The notes: generated by a model from the letters alone, not told the origin. DNA of 64,000 bases from JBBDIJ01 sp040880485 (GCA_040880485.1 JBBDIJ010000009.1:321759-385758), one strand, 5' to 3'. Positions 52,322 through 61,127 are shown, numbered from the stretch's first letter. Program-made: numbers and translations.

Positions 52322-53341
52322 ATGACCGAGGTACGTAACGACTGGACACTCGACGAAATTAGTGAAATTTACCACACTCCTTTGCTCGATCTGATCTACC
52401 GTGCAGCTACGGTTCACAGAGAGTATCACCAGACTGGAGAAGTGCAGGTATGTACACTGCTCTCTATAAAAACCGGCGGGTGCCCTGAAGATTGTGCATA
52501 CTGTCCGCAATCGGCACGTTACCAGACAGAAGTAGACGCAGAGAAGATGCTGGACAGCGAGGTGATCCTTGAGAGCGCCAGGGCTGCCCACGATGCCGGA
52601 AGTACACGATTCTGCATGGGTGCCGCCTGGCGATGCGCAAGAGATAACAAAGATTTTGACCGTGTCGTAGAGATGGTTCGTGAAATTACCGACATGAAGA
52701 TGGAGGTGTGCTGTACATTGGGAATGTTGACGGACGAACAGGCTTCACGGTTGAAAGAGGCGGGTCTTTATGCCTATAATCACAATCTGGACAGCAGCGA
52801 AGAGTTTTATAACCGGATCATATCGACCCGAAGTTATGAAGATCGGCTCGAGACAATTAATCGGGTTCGGAATAACAATCTTTCTGTATGCTGTGGCGGA
52901 ATCATCGGTATGGGGGAAACTGACAGGGACCGCATCGAGCTTGTACACAACCTTGCAACCATGGAGGAGCACCCCGAATCTGTACCTGTTAATGCTTTGA
53001 TAGCCGTAGAAGGCACCCCAATGGAAGGTCAGCCAAAAGTCGAGTGGCATGAAATGGCCAGAATGATCGCAACGGCGAGAATTACCATGCCCTCTTCGAT
53101 GGTACGGTTATCCGCAGGCAGAGTAAATATGAGTATAGAAGAACAGGCTCACTGTTTTATGGCGGGGGCCAACTCAATTTTCACAGGAGAAAAGCTTCTG
53201 ACAACAGGGAATAATGATCTTGGTGAAGATATGAAGATGTTCAGCCTGCTTGGTCTTACACCGAGAAAAGCGTTCAAATCCCGGGCAGGTAAAAAGGAAG
53301 AGGCCAAAAGTAGCAACTACTCTGCTTCATCCGTCTCCTGA
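52322..53341 (+). CDS. bioB: Biotin synthase
   Basis: Radical-SAM enzyme that inserts sulfur into dethiobiotin (339 residues from ATG 52322; a TTG six codons upstream is less likely). The radical-SAM cluster is GGCPEDCAYCPQSARY. FCMGAAWR, YNHNLDSSEEFY, CCGGIIGMGETDRDRIEL and VRLSAGRVNMS (Arg near the [2Fe-2S] site) match BioB throughout. No other bio gene is adjacent. The 3' end overlaps a converging regulator gene by 25 bp. Confidence 0.95.
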   Translation: MTEVRNDWTLDEISEIYHTPLLDLIYRAATVHREYHQTGEVQVCTLLSIKTGGCPEDCAYCPQSARYQTEVDAEKMLDSEVILESARAAHDAGSTRFCMGAAWRCARDNKDFDRVVEMVREITDMKMEVCCTLGMLTDEQASRLKEAGLYAYNHNLDSSEEFYNRIISTRSYEDRLETINRVRNNNLSVCCGGIIGMGETDRDRIELVHNLATMEEHPESVPVNALIAVEGTPMEGQPKVEWHEMARMIATARITMPSSMVRLSAGRVNMSIEEQAHCFMAGANSIFTGEKLLTTGNNDLGEDMKMFSLLGLTPRKAFKSRAGKKEEAKSSNYSASSVS

Positions 53342-53739
53342 TGGATATGTCTTAAAAAAACCAGTAGAAGTGATTGTTGCAGGGCTGGTGAAAGTGCCAT
53401 CTCCTGCAACGAGCGCGAAAAACGGTCCAACTTCTCCAAAATCTGCACTTCATCCACTGTAAGGTCGTCCTTGCGAGGGCCTTCCAGATAGTGCTCATCC
53501 GGCTCGGCTACTCCCCCCGTCCTTCTGTGCAACAGTTCTCCCAGGCCGGTCAGAAACCAGTTGATATTCACTCCAATATCATGCAAACGGATTAAAATAT
53601 GCCCGCCCGGCATAGACTGTCCTTTCAGATACTTGGCCAATGCCTGAGGCTTCATCTCCAGCTCTCTCGCCAGAGCACTCTTGTTCCCCTTAAACAGCGT
53701 ATCCGCAATCACTTTCAATCTTTTTCCAGTTGCGTACAT
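53317..53739 (-). CDS. Helix-turn-helix regulator (phage CI-repressor-like)
   Basis: The 140-residue protein has an N-terminal HTH: KVIADTLFKGNKSALARELE and MKPQALAKYLKGQSMPGGH, ending in ILIRLHDIGVNINWFLTGLG. This is the pattern of CI-repressor-type HTH domains (LxxxGVNxxWLLTG). The C-terminal half is a charged helical region with no peptidase motif, so it is not a LexA-like self-cleaving repressor. It diverges from three plus-strand small genes, and the palindrome 53764-53781 lies 25 bp from its start; autoregulation there is likely. Confidence 0.72.
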   Translation of the reverse strand: MYATGKRLKVIADTLFKGNKSALARELEMKPQALAKYLKGQSMPGGHILIRLHDIGVNINWFLTGLGELLHRRTGGVAEPDEHYLEGPRKDDLTVDEVQILEKLDRFSRSLQEMALSPALQQSLLLVFLRHIHQETDEAE

Positions 53740-53763
53740 CGAATGAATATGATTATATTAAAT

Positions 53764-53781
53764 TAAATGCGTTTGCATTTA
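53764..53781. promoter_or_regulatory. Palindromic operator candidate in the divergent regulator promoter
   Basis: TAAATGC-GTTT-GCATTTA, a perfect 7-bp inverted repeat with a 4-bp spacer in A/T-rich sequence, placed between the divergent genes starting at 53739 (-) and 53852 (+). The placement is that of a CI-like repressor controlling itself and its divergent neighbour. Confidence 0.5.
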
Positions 53782-53851
53782 TATTGACTGCGAGCAAGAT
53801 TCATCCTGAAACTTTCAGAATTAAACTTTCATCATGAAATCTAAGTAAAAA

Positions 53852-54088
53852 ATGTTCGATCGAAAAGACATTCTGCATGATCTTGAGATCAGTTGCACCA
53901 TTCTCAGGACTAGTATAAACGCCCTGGCTGCCCGCTGGAAAGTTTCCCACACCCATGTACGACAGGTCGCCATGGGCAGAAGCAAGTCCGAAAGGATCCG
54001 TAAACAGATCGAACAGACCATCACGGAAGCAAAAGGAAGAGTTCCATTTGAAACAGTAAATCCACAAAACAAGAGAGATGATGAGTAA
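53852..54088 (+). CDS. Small HTH protein
   Basis: A 78-residue protein, with SINALAARWKVSHTHVRQVA followed by MGRSKSERIRKQIEQTI, which looks like a single helix-turn-helix plus C-terminal helix. No named family is recognised with certainty; it resembles small Xre/phage-type regulators. It is divergent from the CI-like gene across the palindrome at 53764-53781 and overlaps the next small gene by 11 bp, so the two are translationally coupled. Confidence 0.6.
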   Translation: MFDRKDILHDLEISCTILRTSINALAARWKVSHTHVRQVAMGRSKSERIRKQIEQTITEAKGRVPFETVNPQNKRDDE

Positions 54089-54296
54089 AAAACAGAGAGC
54101 AGAAAGAAGAGATGCATTCACCGTTTCCAGCTGGATTGAGTGTGAGCTGGGAAGCAGAGTACAGTTTGAATCCAATCTGCAGAAATTTGATAAATCGTCA
54201 CTTACGCTCTATATCATGGCTGGTACTGACCCATCAGAACACAGCAGAGTCATCGAACTCCTTGAACACATTGAACTTTTAACGCTTGAGCGTTAA
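54078..54296 (+). CDS. Small hypothetical protein
   Basis: A 72-residue protein starting MMSKKQRAERRDAFTVSSWI. The basic start is followed by alternating hydrophobic residues (SLTLYIMAGTD) and an acidic helix. No family recognised. It starts inside the preceding HTH gene (11-bp overlap), which supports it being a real gene. Possibly a partner or modulator of the small HTH protein; that is inference from position only. Confidence 0.5.
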   Translation: MMSKKQRAERRDAFTVSSWIECELGSRVQFESNLQKFDKSSLTLYIMAGTDPSEHSRVIELLEHIELLTLER

Positions 54297-54388
54297 ACTT
54301 CCGGCTTGGTGTTTCATCCAACAGATCCAAAACAATTACTGCTCTGTTCATGCATTAGCCTCACCAAACATAGAGCAGGGCTTTCTGT

Positions 54389-54859
54389 ATGTTACAGTAC
54401 TCCCGGATGAGTAGAAGACAAGGATATCGCGAAACAGCTGTAAAACTGATAGCCATTCTGAAGAGAACCAGACCATGGCTTAATCCGAATCATCGGCTGG
54501 CAGATCTCTGCATAGATCTTGAACTCACAAAAATGCAGGTACACTACCTCTTCAAACAAAAGCTTGATACCAACTACAAAACATTGATTAACCGATACAG
54601 GGTCGAAGAAGCAAAACGAAGGCTTCAGAATCCTTCACGGAGTTTCCAATTAAAGACAGTGATGGAAGAGTCCGGTTTTGGAAGCCTTTCACAGTTTAAC
54701 GTTCAGTTCAAAAGGTATACAGGCATGACCCCTTCGGAATATGAAACCTTCTATCATCGCTTTAGAAAATTGACCGGACACGCTCCCGATGAGCTTCATA
54801 AAGATGATCTCTCCCCTCTTCCTTTTTCACTGGACTCTCTCTATTCAGTGCATAAATAG
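54389..54859 (+). CDS. AraC-type HTH protein without sensor domain
   Basis: The 156-residue product is little more than the AraC double-HTH. The first HTH is LADLCIDLELTKMQVHYLFK, then YRVEEAKRRLQNP, and the second HTH is KTVMEESGFGSLSQFNVQFK followed by RYTGMTPSEYETF. After the usual end of the family it adds a second copy of that closing motif, FRKLTGHAPDE, and a short tail. A start at the inner Met (residue 7) is possible. An inverted repeat, CTGCTCT (54339-54345) with AGAGCAG (54372-54378), lies just upstream. Confidence 0.75.
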   Translation: MLQYSRMSRRQGYRETAVKLIAILKRTRPWLNPNHRLADLCIDLELTKMQVHYLFKQKLDTNYKTLINRYRVEEAKRRLQNPSRSFQLKTVMEESGFGSLSQFNVQFKRYTGMTPSEYETFYHRFRKLTGHAPDELHKDDLSPLPFSLDSLYSVHK

Positions 54860-54990
54860 GAGCGTCTGGCCTTCTGTTTCTTCTTTTGATTAGAAACTTC
54901 TAACCTTCAGGTCTGTAACCTCGCTGTAACAGATCCCTGTCCAGACTCTCCTGTAATAAAAGCATTACGGGATGAATCCAACCATTATCA

Positions 54991-55425
54991 ATGCAAAAGG
55001 TATTCGGTATGCACAAGAAGAGCAGCGACCAGATCTATCATGAAATAAAAGAGCGAATTGAAAATGACCGTCTCTACATGCTTACAGACCTGAGGCGGGT
55101 CAAACGATTAGTTGCGGCAAAATGGATACTGGATCCATGTGAAGTTGAACAGATCGTACGTGAGAAGCTCAACATGACTTTTGCCCAGTGGTTGAACAGC
55201 TACCGAATCGACCGCGCGAAAGAGCTACTTGGCGATCCGCAATATGAAAGTGAAAAAATTGTAGACATCGCATGGAAAACCGGATTTAACAATCTGAGTG
55301 ATTTTCAGGTTCACTTTCGAAAATGCACAGAATGCACCCCCGGTGAGTATCGCGCTTTTCACATGAATTTCAGAAAAGTGATGGGGATATCTCCTGCAGA
55401 GTACAGACTGGAGTACAATCGTTAA
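54991..55425 (+). CDS. AraC-type HTH protein without sensor domain
   Basis: A 144-residue paralogue of the previous gene. YRIDRAKELLGDP links a degenerate first HTH to the second HTH, KIVDIAWKTGFNNLSDFQVH followed by FRKCTECTPGEYRAF. The closing motif is again duplicated: FRKVMGISPAEYRLEYNR. The N-terminus has no ligand-binding domain. ATG at 54991 or the inner Met at 55009 could be used. It ends 6 bp before the converging sdhB stop. Confidence 0.72.
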   Translation: MQKVFGMHKKSSDQIYHEIKERIENDRLYMLTDLRRVKRLVAAKWILDPCEVEQIVREKLNMTFAQWLNSYRIDRAKELLGDPQYESEKIVDIAWKTGFNNLSDFQVHFRKCTECTPGEYRAFHMNFRKVMGISPAEYRLEYNR

Positions 55426-55431
55426 AGATCT

Positions 55432-56190
55432 TTACTGATCGAATATCGCTTTCAGGTAATCCCTCCTCATCTCTGCAATCGAAGCGATACTGATACCCTT
55501 TGGGCAAACAGCCTCGCACTCTGCAAAATTGGAGCAGTCGCCGAAACCCTCCTCTTCCATTTGAGTGACCATCGAGATGACCCTTTGACTCTTCTCCGGC
55601 TCCCCCTGTGGAAGCCGATTCAGGTGAGCTATTTTAGCAGCTGTAAAGAGTGACGCGGAAGAGTTGGGACAGGCGGCAACACATGCCCCACAACCGATAC
55701 AGGTAGCGTAATCAAACGCAGTATCTGATACGCTTTTGACAACCGGGATCGAATTCGCTTCCGGTGCAGAACCGGATTTGACTGAGATATAGCCTCCCGA
55801 CTCAATAATACGGTCGAATGCCGAACGGTCTACAACCAGATCCTTGATCACAGGAAAGGCAGCAGCACGCGCCGGTTCAATAACTACCGTGTCCCCGTCA
55901 CTATACTCGCGCATATGAAGCTGGCAAACAGCCGTGAGACGCTTGGGGCCGTGTGCCCTGCCATTAATCACCAGATTACAAGAACCGCATATTCCTTCAC
56001 GACAGTCGTAGTCAAATTCGACAGGTTCTTCTCCCCTTTTCATAAGCTCTTCATTCAGAACATCCAGCATTTCGAGAAACGACATGTGTTCATTCACGCT
56101 GTCCAAAGTATACTTCTCGAACCGTCCTTTAGCATCGCGATGCTCCTGGCGCCAGATCTTCAGATGGATCGTCATATTCGTACTGCTCAT
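55432..56190 (-). CDS. sdhB: Succinate dehydrogenase / fumarate reductase iron-sulfur subunit
   Basis: Subunit B of complex II (252 residues). The [2Fe-2S] site is CREGICGSCNLVINGRAHGP with a later Cys in TAVCQLHM. The [4Fe-4S] site is CIGCGACVAACPNSS. The [3Fe-4S] site is CSNFAECEAVCPKGI. It passes electrons from the FAD subunit to the quinone site. Last gene in the order sdhC-sdhA-sdhB, 9 bp after sdhA. Confidence 0.95.
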   Translation of the reverse strand: MSSTNMTIHLKIWRQEHRDAKGRFEKYTLDSVNEHMSFLEMLDVLNEELMKRGEEPVEFDYDCREGICGSCNLVINGRAHGPKRLTAVCQLHMREYSDGDTVVIEPARAAAFPVIKDLVVDRSAFDRIIESGGYISVKSGSAPEANSIPVVKSVSDTAFDYATCIGCGACVAACPNSSASLFTAAKIAHLNRLPQGEPEKSQRVISMVTQMEEEGFGDCSNFAECEAVCPKGISIASIAEMRRDYLKAIFDQ

Positions 56191-56199
56191 AATCAGGGA

Positions 56200-58119
56200 T
56201 TATTTATAACTGCGTTGTTTCAGCTCCACAAATTGGAATTGGAGGTCCTCCTTGTGTAGAACCTCCTCAAGCTTACCGTTCAGGCTCTTGTATTCCCAGG
56301 CCGCCACATAAGAGTAATCCTGGTCATTTCTGATCGCTTCTCCCTCCTCAGACTGATGCTCGTCACGCAGATGACAACCACAGGATTCATTTCTCTGAAG
56401 TGCATCTTCCGCCATCAATTCAGCAAGCTCAAAGAAGTCGGCTACCCGGCCGGCAAATTCGAGATACTTGTTGTAATAGTTCGCTTCCCCGGGAACATTT
56501 ACGTTTTTCCAGAACTCCTTCCTGAGTGCACGAATCTCTACAAGTGCCTCTTCCAGCCCCTTCTGATCCCTGGCTATTCCCACCTTGTTCCACATAATCT
56601 TCCCAAGCTCACGATGAAACTCAATGACCGTTTTCTCTCCCTTCACAGAGAGTAGCTTGTCCATCTGTTTCGTGGCATCTCTTGCCGTCGTATCAAATTC
56701 AGGAGCCGTGATATCCAGTTTGTCCGGTGAGGCTTCAACCAGATAATTACCAATCGTATAGGGGATCACAAAATATCCATCCGCCAAACCCTGCATCAGA
56801 GCACTGGCCCCGAGACGGTTCGCACCATGATCGGAGAAGTTGGCTTCCCCGGCAACAAACAGGCCTGGAATGGTGCTCATCAGGTTGTAATTGACCCAGA
56901 GACCGCCCATGGTGTAATGAACAGCAGGAAAGATCTTCATCGGCATCTCATACGGATTCTCTCCGGAGATGTTCTCATACATGTCAAACAGATTACCATA
57001 CTTCGCTGCTATGACTTCACGGCCGTCTCGCCGAATCGCATCACGAAAATCCAGATAGACTGCATTACCGGTCCGGCCAATTCCCAGGCCGTCATCACAA
57101 ACGATCTTGGCATTTCTGGATGCCACGTCCCTGGGGACCAGGTTGCCAAAACTTGGATACTTCTCTTCCAAATAGTAGAAACGCTCCTCCTCAGGGATCT
57201 CATTCGGCGGTCGATCATCCCCTTTTTTCCGGGGAACCCAGACACGGCCGTCGTTTCTCAGGCTCTCGCTCATCAGAGTCAATTTCGACTGGTAGTCCCC
57301 CGATACCGGGATGCAGGTCGGGTGAATCTGGACATAGCAGGGATTGGCAAAAGCAGCACCCCGCTTGTGGCATCTCCAGGCAGCAGTTACATTGGAATTT
57401 TTTGCATTAGTCGATAGATAGAAGACGTTGCCGTACCCCCCGGTACAGAGAACCACAGCATCAGCCGACCACTTCCCGATTTTTCCGGAAACAAGGTCAC
57501 GAGTTACAATACCTCTCGCCTTTCCGTCAACAACAACCAGATCGAGCATTTCATGACGAGGGTGATACTCAATTTTGCCGGTATTCACCTGCCTCATCAT
57601 CGACTGATAAGCACCCAGCAGGAGCTGTTGCCCGGTCTGTCCACGTGCGTAAAATGTTCTGGAGACCTGGGCCCCTCCAAAAGAGCGGTTGTCCAGCAAT
57701 CCACTATACTCCCGGGCGAATGGGACACCCTGGGCTACCGCCTGATCAATAATTTCGTTAGAGACCTGGGCAAGCCTGTAAACGTTGGCCTCTCTTGATC
57801 TGTAATCCCCACCCTTTATTGTGTCGTAGAAAAGCCTCCAGATACTGTCACCATCATTCGGATAGTTCTTGGCTGCATTAATCCCCCCCTGAGCCGCAAT
57901 ACTGTGCGCCCTTCTTGCAGAGTCCTGAATACAGAAGCTCTTGACGTTATAACCCAGTTCAGCCAGGCTAGCCGCTGCAGATGCACCAGCCAACCCGGTT
58001 CCCACAACGATGACTGTATGTTTGCGTTTGTTATTGGGAGAGACCAGTTTGACATCTCTCAGATACCGGTCCCATTTCTCTTCCAGTGGTCCGGGAGGTA
58101 CTTGTGAATCAAGATTCAT
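56200..58119 (-). CDS. sdhA: Succinate dehydrogenase / fumarate reductase flavoprotein subunit
   Basis: Subunit A of complex II (639 residues from ATG 58119; TTG at 58143 would add eight residues). The FAD-binding motif is VIVVGTGLAGASAAASLAEL, with the covalent-FAD His in AHSIAAQGGINAAKNY. Substrate-site features include the HPTCIPVSGDYQSKL region and HYTMGGLWVNYNLM; GLFVAGEANFSDHGANRLGA is typical of the B. subtilis/Bacteroidota branch. It follows sdhC closely. Confidence 0.95.
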   Translation of the reverse strand: MNLDSQVPPGPLEEKWDRYLRDVKLVSPNNKRKHTVIVVGTGLAGASAAASLAELGYNVKSFCIQDSARRAHSIAAQGGINAAKNYPNDGDSIWRLFYDTIKGGDYRSREANVYRLAQVSNEIIDQAVAQGVPFAREYSGLLDNRSFGGAQVSRTFYARGQTGQQLLLGAYQSMMRQVNTGKIEYHPRHEMLDLVVVDGKARGIVTRDLVSGKIGKWSADAVVLCTGGYGNVFYLSTNAKNSNVTAAWRCHKRGAAFANPCYVQIHPTCIPVSGDYQSKLTLMSESLRNDGRVWVPRKKGDDRPPNEIPEEERFYYLEEKYPSFGNLVPRDVASRNAKIVCDDGLGIGRTGNAVYLDFRDAIRRDGREVIAAKYGNLFDMYENISGENPYEMPMKIFPAVHYTMGGLWVNYNLMSTIPGLFVAGEANFSDHGANRLGASALMQGLADGYFVIPYTIGNYLVEASPDKLDITAPEFDTTARDATKQMDKLLSVKGEKTVIEFHRELGKIMWNKVGIARDQKGLEEALVEIRALRKEFWKNVNVPGEANYYNKYLEFAGRVADFFELAELMAEDALQRNESCGCHLRDEHQSEEGEAIRNDQDYSYVAAWEYKSLNGKLEEVLHKEDLQFQFVELKQRSYK

Positions 58120-58152
58120 AGAACGTTCTGCCTGTTTAGCCAAAATTATCGA

Positions 58153-58863
58153 TCAACTGCAATTCGTACCTGCGATCAAAGGCCCGCAGCCACCGGTAAA
58201 GTAGATGTAGAGAGGTATGAAAAGAAACCCCACGGCCAGTGCCACTGCGATGACAACTCCAAGGGTGTAGACCACAGCAGACACTTTGTGGTTCTTCATG
58301 GTCAGTGATGTAGCCGCACTCCAAACTCCGTGTCCGAGGTGTGTTCCCAGTAAAACCATTACAAAGGCGTAACCGAATGCATAAAGCGGATTCTGAAAAG
58401 TATCGATAACCAGGGTCTTGATGTCATGAGTTTCATAGCTGTCCACCAACACTGTTTCTGTTTCTCCGAACGCGAATGTATTCAGATGCAGAATCAGAAA
58501 TAAAAGCAATACAGTCCCTGTAAATGCCATACTGCGTGAACTGAGACCCTGTTTGCTAGGCCCGCCACGGCTGCTGTAGACTTCATATCCGTCAGGTCTC
58601 GCTTTCCTGCGCCTCCACCATATAGAGAGGCCAATCCAGGCATGGAGTCCAAAGGCTACTGCCAGGCCGGCCCTGGCTACCCAGAGTAACCATCCAAAAT
58701 CGTGCAACTTCATAGAGTAGCGATTCATCGCCTCTGCCTCACCAAAAATGGTCAGATTACCGGCAAGATGGATGAAAACAAAGAAGAGGATAAGAAACCC
58801 TGTAATTCCAGTCAGGAATTTTCGGCCAACCTGTGATCTGGCTGCTTCAAGAAAAGAGGGCAT
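58153..58863 (-). CDS. sdhC: Succinate dehydrogenase cytochrome b subunit
   Basis: Single membrane anchor subunit with five predicted helices and haem-ligand histidines (236 residues from ATG 58863; TTG 58869 is also possible). FLTGITGFLILFFVFIHLAG is the typical start. KLHDFGWLLWVARAGLA, AFGLHAWIGLSIWWR, LILHLNTFAFG and LGTHLGHGVWSA follow. This is the fused SdhC type (B. subtilis/Wolinella-like) with no SdhD. First gene of sdhCAB. A hairpin, TGCGGC/GCCGCA (58926-58940), lies in its leader. Confidence 0.92.
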   Translation of the reverse strand: MPSFLEAARSQVGRKFLTGITGFLILFFVFIHLAGNLTIFGEAEAMNRYSMKLHDFGWLLWVARAGLAVAFGLHAWIGLSIWWRRRKARPDGYEVYSSRGGPSKQGLSSRSMAFTGTVLLLFLILHLNTFAFGETETVLVDSYETHDIKTLVIDTFQNPLYAFGYAFVMVLLGTHLGHGVWSAATSLTMKNHKVSAVVYTLGVVIAVALAVGFLFIPLYIYFTGGCGPLIAGTNCS

Positions 58864-59173
58864 GGACAATCTGGTTAAATCAATTGTTGACAGGCCTGCG
58901 GGAGGTCAGTCGCCAGCAAAACCGGTGCGGCCTTGCCGCAAATTCATAGGACAGTTGAAATTCGTTGCTTTTGCACTAAAAGGCAAGGTGAGACAGGTGA
59001 ATGCATTTTTTTTGTAGTTTTACCTGAAGCCAAAAAAGAGTTCCGGACATATTGGAACCTCCAACTATTCAGGATAACGTGAAAACCGTCACCACCCATA
59101 CCGAGGTTAGCCACCGCAAGAAAGGCTCCTCCATTGAGATCAAACAGCCGTAAAAAATTCATACCTTCTGCCC
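58864..59173. other. Divergent intergenic region sdhC / pduO-type gene
   Basis: About 310 bp that must hold the promoters of sdhCAB (leftwards) and the adenosyltransferase (rightwards). A small GC-rich hairpin (TGCGGC-CTT-GCCGCA, 58926-58940) and a T-run (around 59006-59013) are visible. I see no cobalamin riboswitch, no RNA gene and no supported ORF. Confidence 0.4.
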
Positions 59174-59752
59174 ATGAAGATCTACACCAAACAGGGGGAC
59201 GCCGGGCAAACCGCCCTCTTCGGAGGAGAGAGAGTCCCGAAAGACGCATTGCGAATATCCGCCTACGGAACGGTCGATGAGCTCAACTCCCTGATCGGGG
59301 TGGTACTCACACTCTCTCCCTGTGAGAAAGTGCGGCCCTTGCTGGAGTCCCTTCAACACCAGCTCTTTCTGCTCGGTTCCGACCTGGCAACCCCGCTGGA
59401 GAAGAAACAGAGGATCCGACGTATCTCTTCGGATGAGGTCGCCTGGATGGAAGCGGCAATCGATGAACTGGACAAAGCGCTCACTGCCCTAAAGCAGTTC
59501 ATCCTCCCGGGGGGAACTCCTGCAGCGGCCACCCTTCATATGGCGCGAACCGTCTGCAGGCGTGCAGAACGGGACGCTGTTGCCTGTTCGCAAAAAGAGT
59601 CTCCACTGAATGAGCAGGCCATTATCTATCTGAACCGCCTGTCGGATCTTCTGTTCGTCCTGGCTCGGCATGAAAACCACCAAGCCGGCAGACCGGATAT
59701 TCCCTGGAATCCGGATCTGAATGAGGGCGAAGCGCCGGACAGCAACCACTGA
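59174..59752 (+). CDS. pduO: Cob(I)yrinic acid a,c-diamide adenosyltransferase (PduO type)
   Basis: Transfers the adenosyl group of ATP to cob(I)alamin, giving adenosylcobalamin (192 residues). The start KIYTKQGDAGQTALFGGERV is the ATP-binding signature of this family; ISAYGTVDELNSLIGVVL and FILPGGTPAAATLHMARTVC (with RRAER after it) are also conserved. Its product is the cofactor of the class II reductase at 1-2160. The next gene starts 25 bp after its stop. Confidence 0.92.
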   Translation: MKIYTKQGDAGQTALFGGERVPKDALRISAYGTVDELNSLIGVVLTLSPCEKVRPLLESLQHQLFLLGSDLATPLEKKQRIRRISSDEVAWMEAAIDELDKALTALKQFILPGGTPAAATLHMARTVCRRAERDAVACSQKESPLNEQAIIYLNRLSDLLFVLARHENHQAGRPDIPWNPDLNEGEAPDSNH

Positions 59753-59777
59753 ATTCAACCAAACAAACGAGAGATTT

Positions 59778-61127
59778 ATGGCACTTATCGTATCCGTCTC
59801 GGGAATCCGCGGTATCTTTGGATCCCACCTCACCCCTGAAAATCTGGTCACCTACAGCGCAGCCTATGGAAGCTGGTTAAAAGGAGGAACCGTTGTGGTC
59901 GGCAGAGATACCCGCCTGACGGGCGAGATCTGTGAAGAGATCGTGACCGGAACTCTCAGAAGCACCGGGTGCGATGTCATTCGCCTTGGAGTCGCCCCCA
60001 CCCCGACGGTTGCCATGGAGGTGCTGCGGCACAAGGCGGCGGGCGGAATCGTACTCACAGCCAGCCACAACCCGGAACAGTGGAACGCCCTGAAGCTGCT
60101 AAACGGAAAGAGTGAGTTCCTGGACGAGAAGCAGGGCAGTGAGGTGCTCTCGCTGGCGAAGGAGAGGAATTTCGACTGGCAGGAGTATGACCAAACGGGT
60201 TCGGTAAAAGATGTGAGTGATGCGCTTCAACACCACATCCGAAAGATTCTGGATCTGCCATGGATAGACCCGAATGTGATCGGGAAAGCGCGATTCAGTG
60301 TAGCGGTGGATGCGGTAAACGGCGCAGGATCGGATGCGATCCCCGCCCTGCTAAAAGCATTAAGCGTAAAACGGGTCGAAACCATCCACTGTACCCCGAA
60401 CGGCCGGTTTCCGCACAATCCGGAACCGCTGCCTGAACATCTGGAGGATATCTGTGAGCTGGTTCAAGAAACGAAGTGCGATCTGGGCTTTGTCACCGAC
60501 CCGGATGCCGACCGCCTGGCCGTGGTCGACGAAAACGGGCAGGTCTTTGGAGAGGAGTACACCCAGGTAGCTGCCTTCGACTTTCTACTGGAGAAGACCC
60601 CGGGAGATACCGCCACTAACCTCTCCTCCTCGCGGGCTGCCGACGATATAACCGAACGCTACGGCAAGAGGTGCCATAGGTCGGCCGTCGGCGAGATCAA
60701 TGTGGTAAAAGCGATGCAGAATCACGGTGCTGTTATTGGCGGCGAGGGAAATGGAGGGGTGATCCTTCCAGATCTCCACTACGGGCGGGATGCCCTGGCA
60801 GGTGTGGCCATGGTGCTTCAACTGCTGGCTGAACGAAAGCTGAAAGCGTCGGACTACCGGCAGAGCCTCCCCCACTACGAAATGAGCAAGAGCAAAATAC
60901 TGCTGGAGGATCTTGGAATGGAGGCCGGTCAGGTACTTGATAAGCTGAAGAGCGCTTTCCAGGACAGAGAACCCGACACCACCGACGGAGTAAAAATCGA
61001 CTTTGAGGAGGGATGGGTTCACTTCCGAAAATCGAATACCGAACCGGTCGTCCGGGTCTATTCGGAAGCGAAAACGGCACCGGAGGCCGAAAGGCTGGCC
61101 AAGAATGTCCTGAAGGCGATCCGATGA
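59778..61127 (+). CDS. glmM: Phosphoglucosamine mutase / phosphohexomutase
   Basis: Alpha-D-phosphohexomutase of 449 residues from ATG 59778 (MALIVSVSGIRGIFG); a longer frame would start inside the upstream gene. The phosphoserine is in GIVLTASHNPEQWNALKLLN. The metal-binding loop is FVTDPDADRLAVVDENG, the sugar-binding loop GEGNGGVILPDLHYGRDA and the phosphate-binding loop FRKSNTEPVVRVYSEA. The most likely role is glucosamine-6-P to glucosamine-1-P for cell-wall synthesis, but phosphomannomutase activity cannot be excluded. Confidence 0.88.
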   Translation: MALIVSVSGIRGIFGSHLTPENLVTYSAAYGSWLKGGTVVVGRDTRLTGEICEEIVTGTLRSTGCDVIRLGVAPTPTVAMEVLRHKAAGGIVLTASHNPEQWNALKLLNGKSEFLDEKQGSEVLSLAKERNFDWQEYDQTGSVKDVSDALQHHIRKILDLPWIDPNVIGKARFSVAVDAVNGAGSDAIPALLKALSVKRVETIHCTPNGRFPHNPEPLPEHLEDICELVQETKCDLGFVTDPDADRLAVVDENGQVFGEEYTQVAAFDFLLEKTPGDTATNLSSSRAADDITERYGKRCHRSAVGEINVVKAMQNHGAVIGGEGNGGVILPDLHYGRDALAGVAMVLQLLAERKLKASDYRQSLPHYEMSKSKILLEDLGMEAGQVLDKLKSAFQDREPDTTDGVKIDFEEGWVHFRKSNTEPVVRVYSEAKTAPEAERLAKNVLKAIR

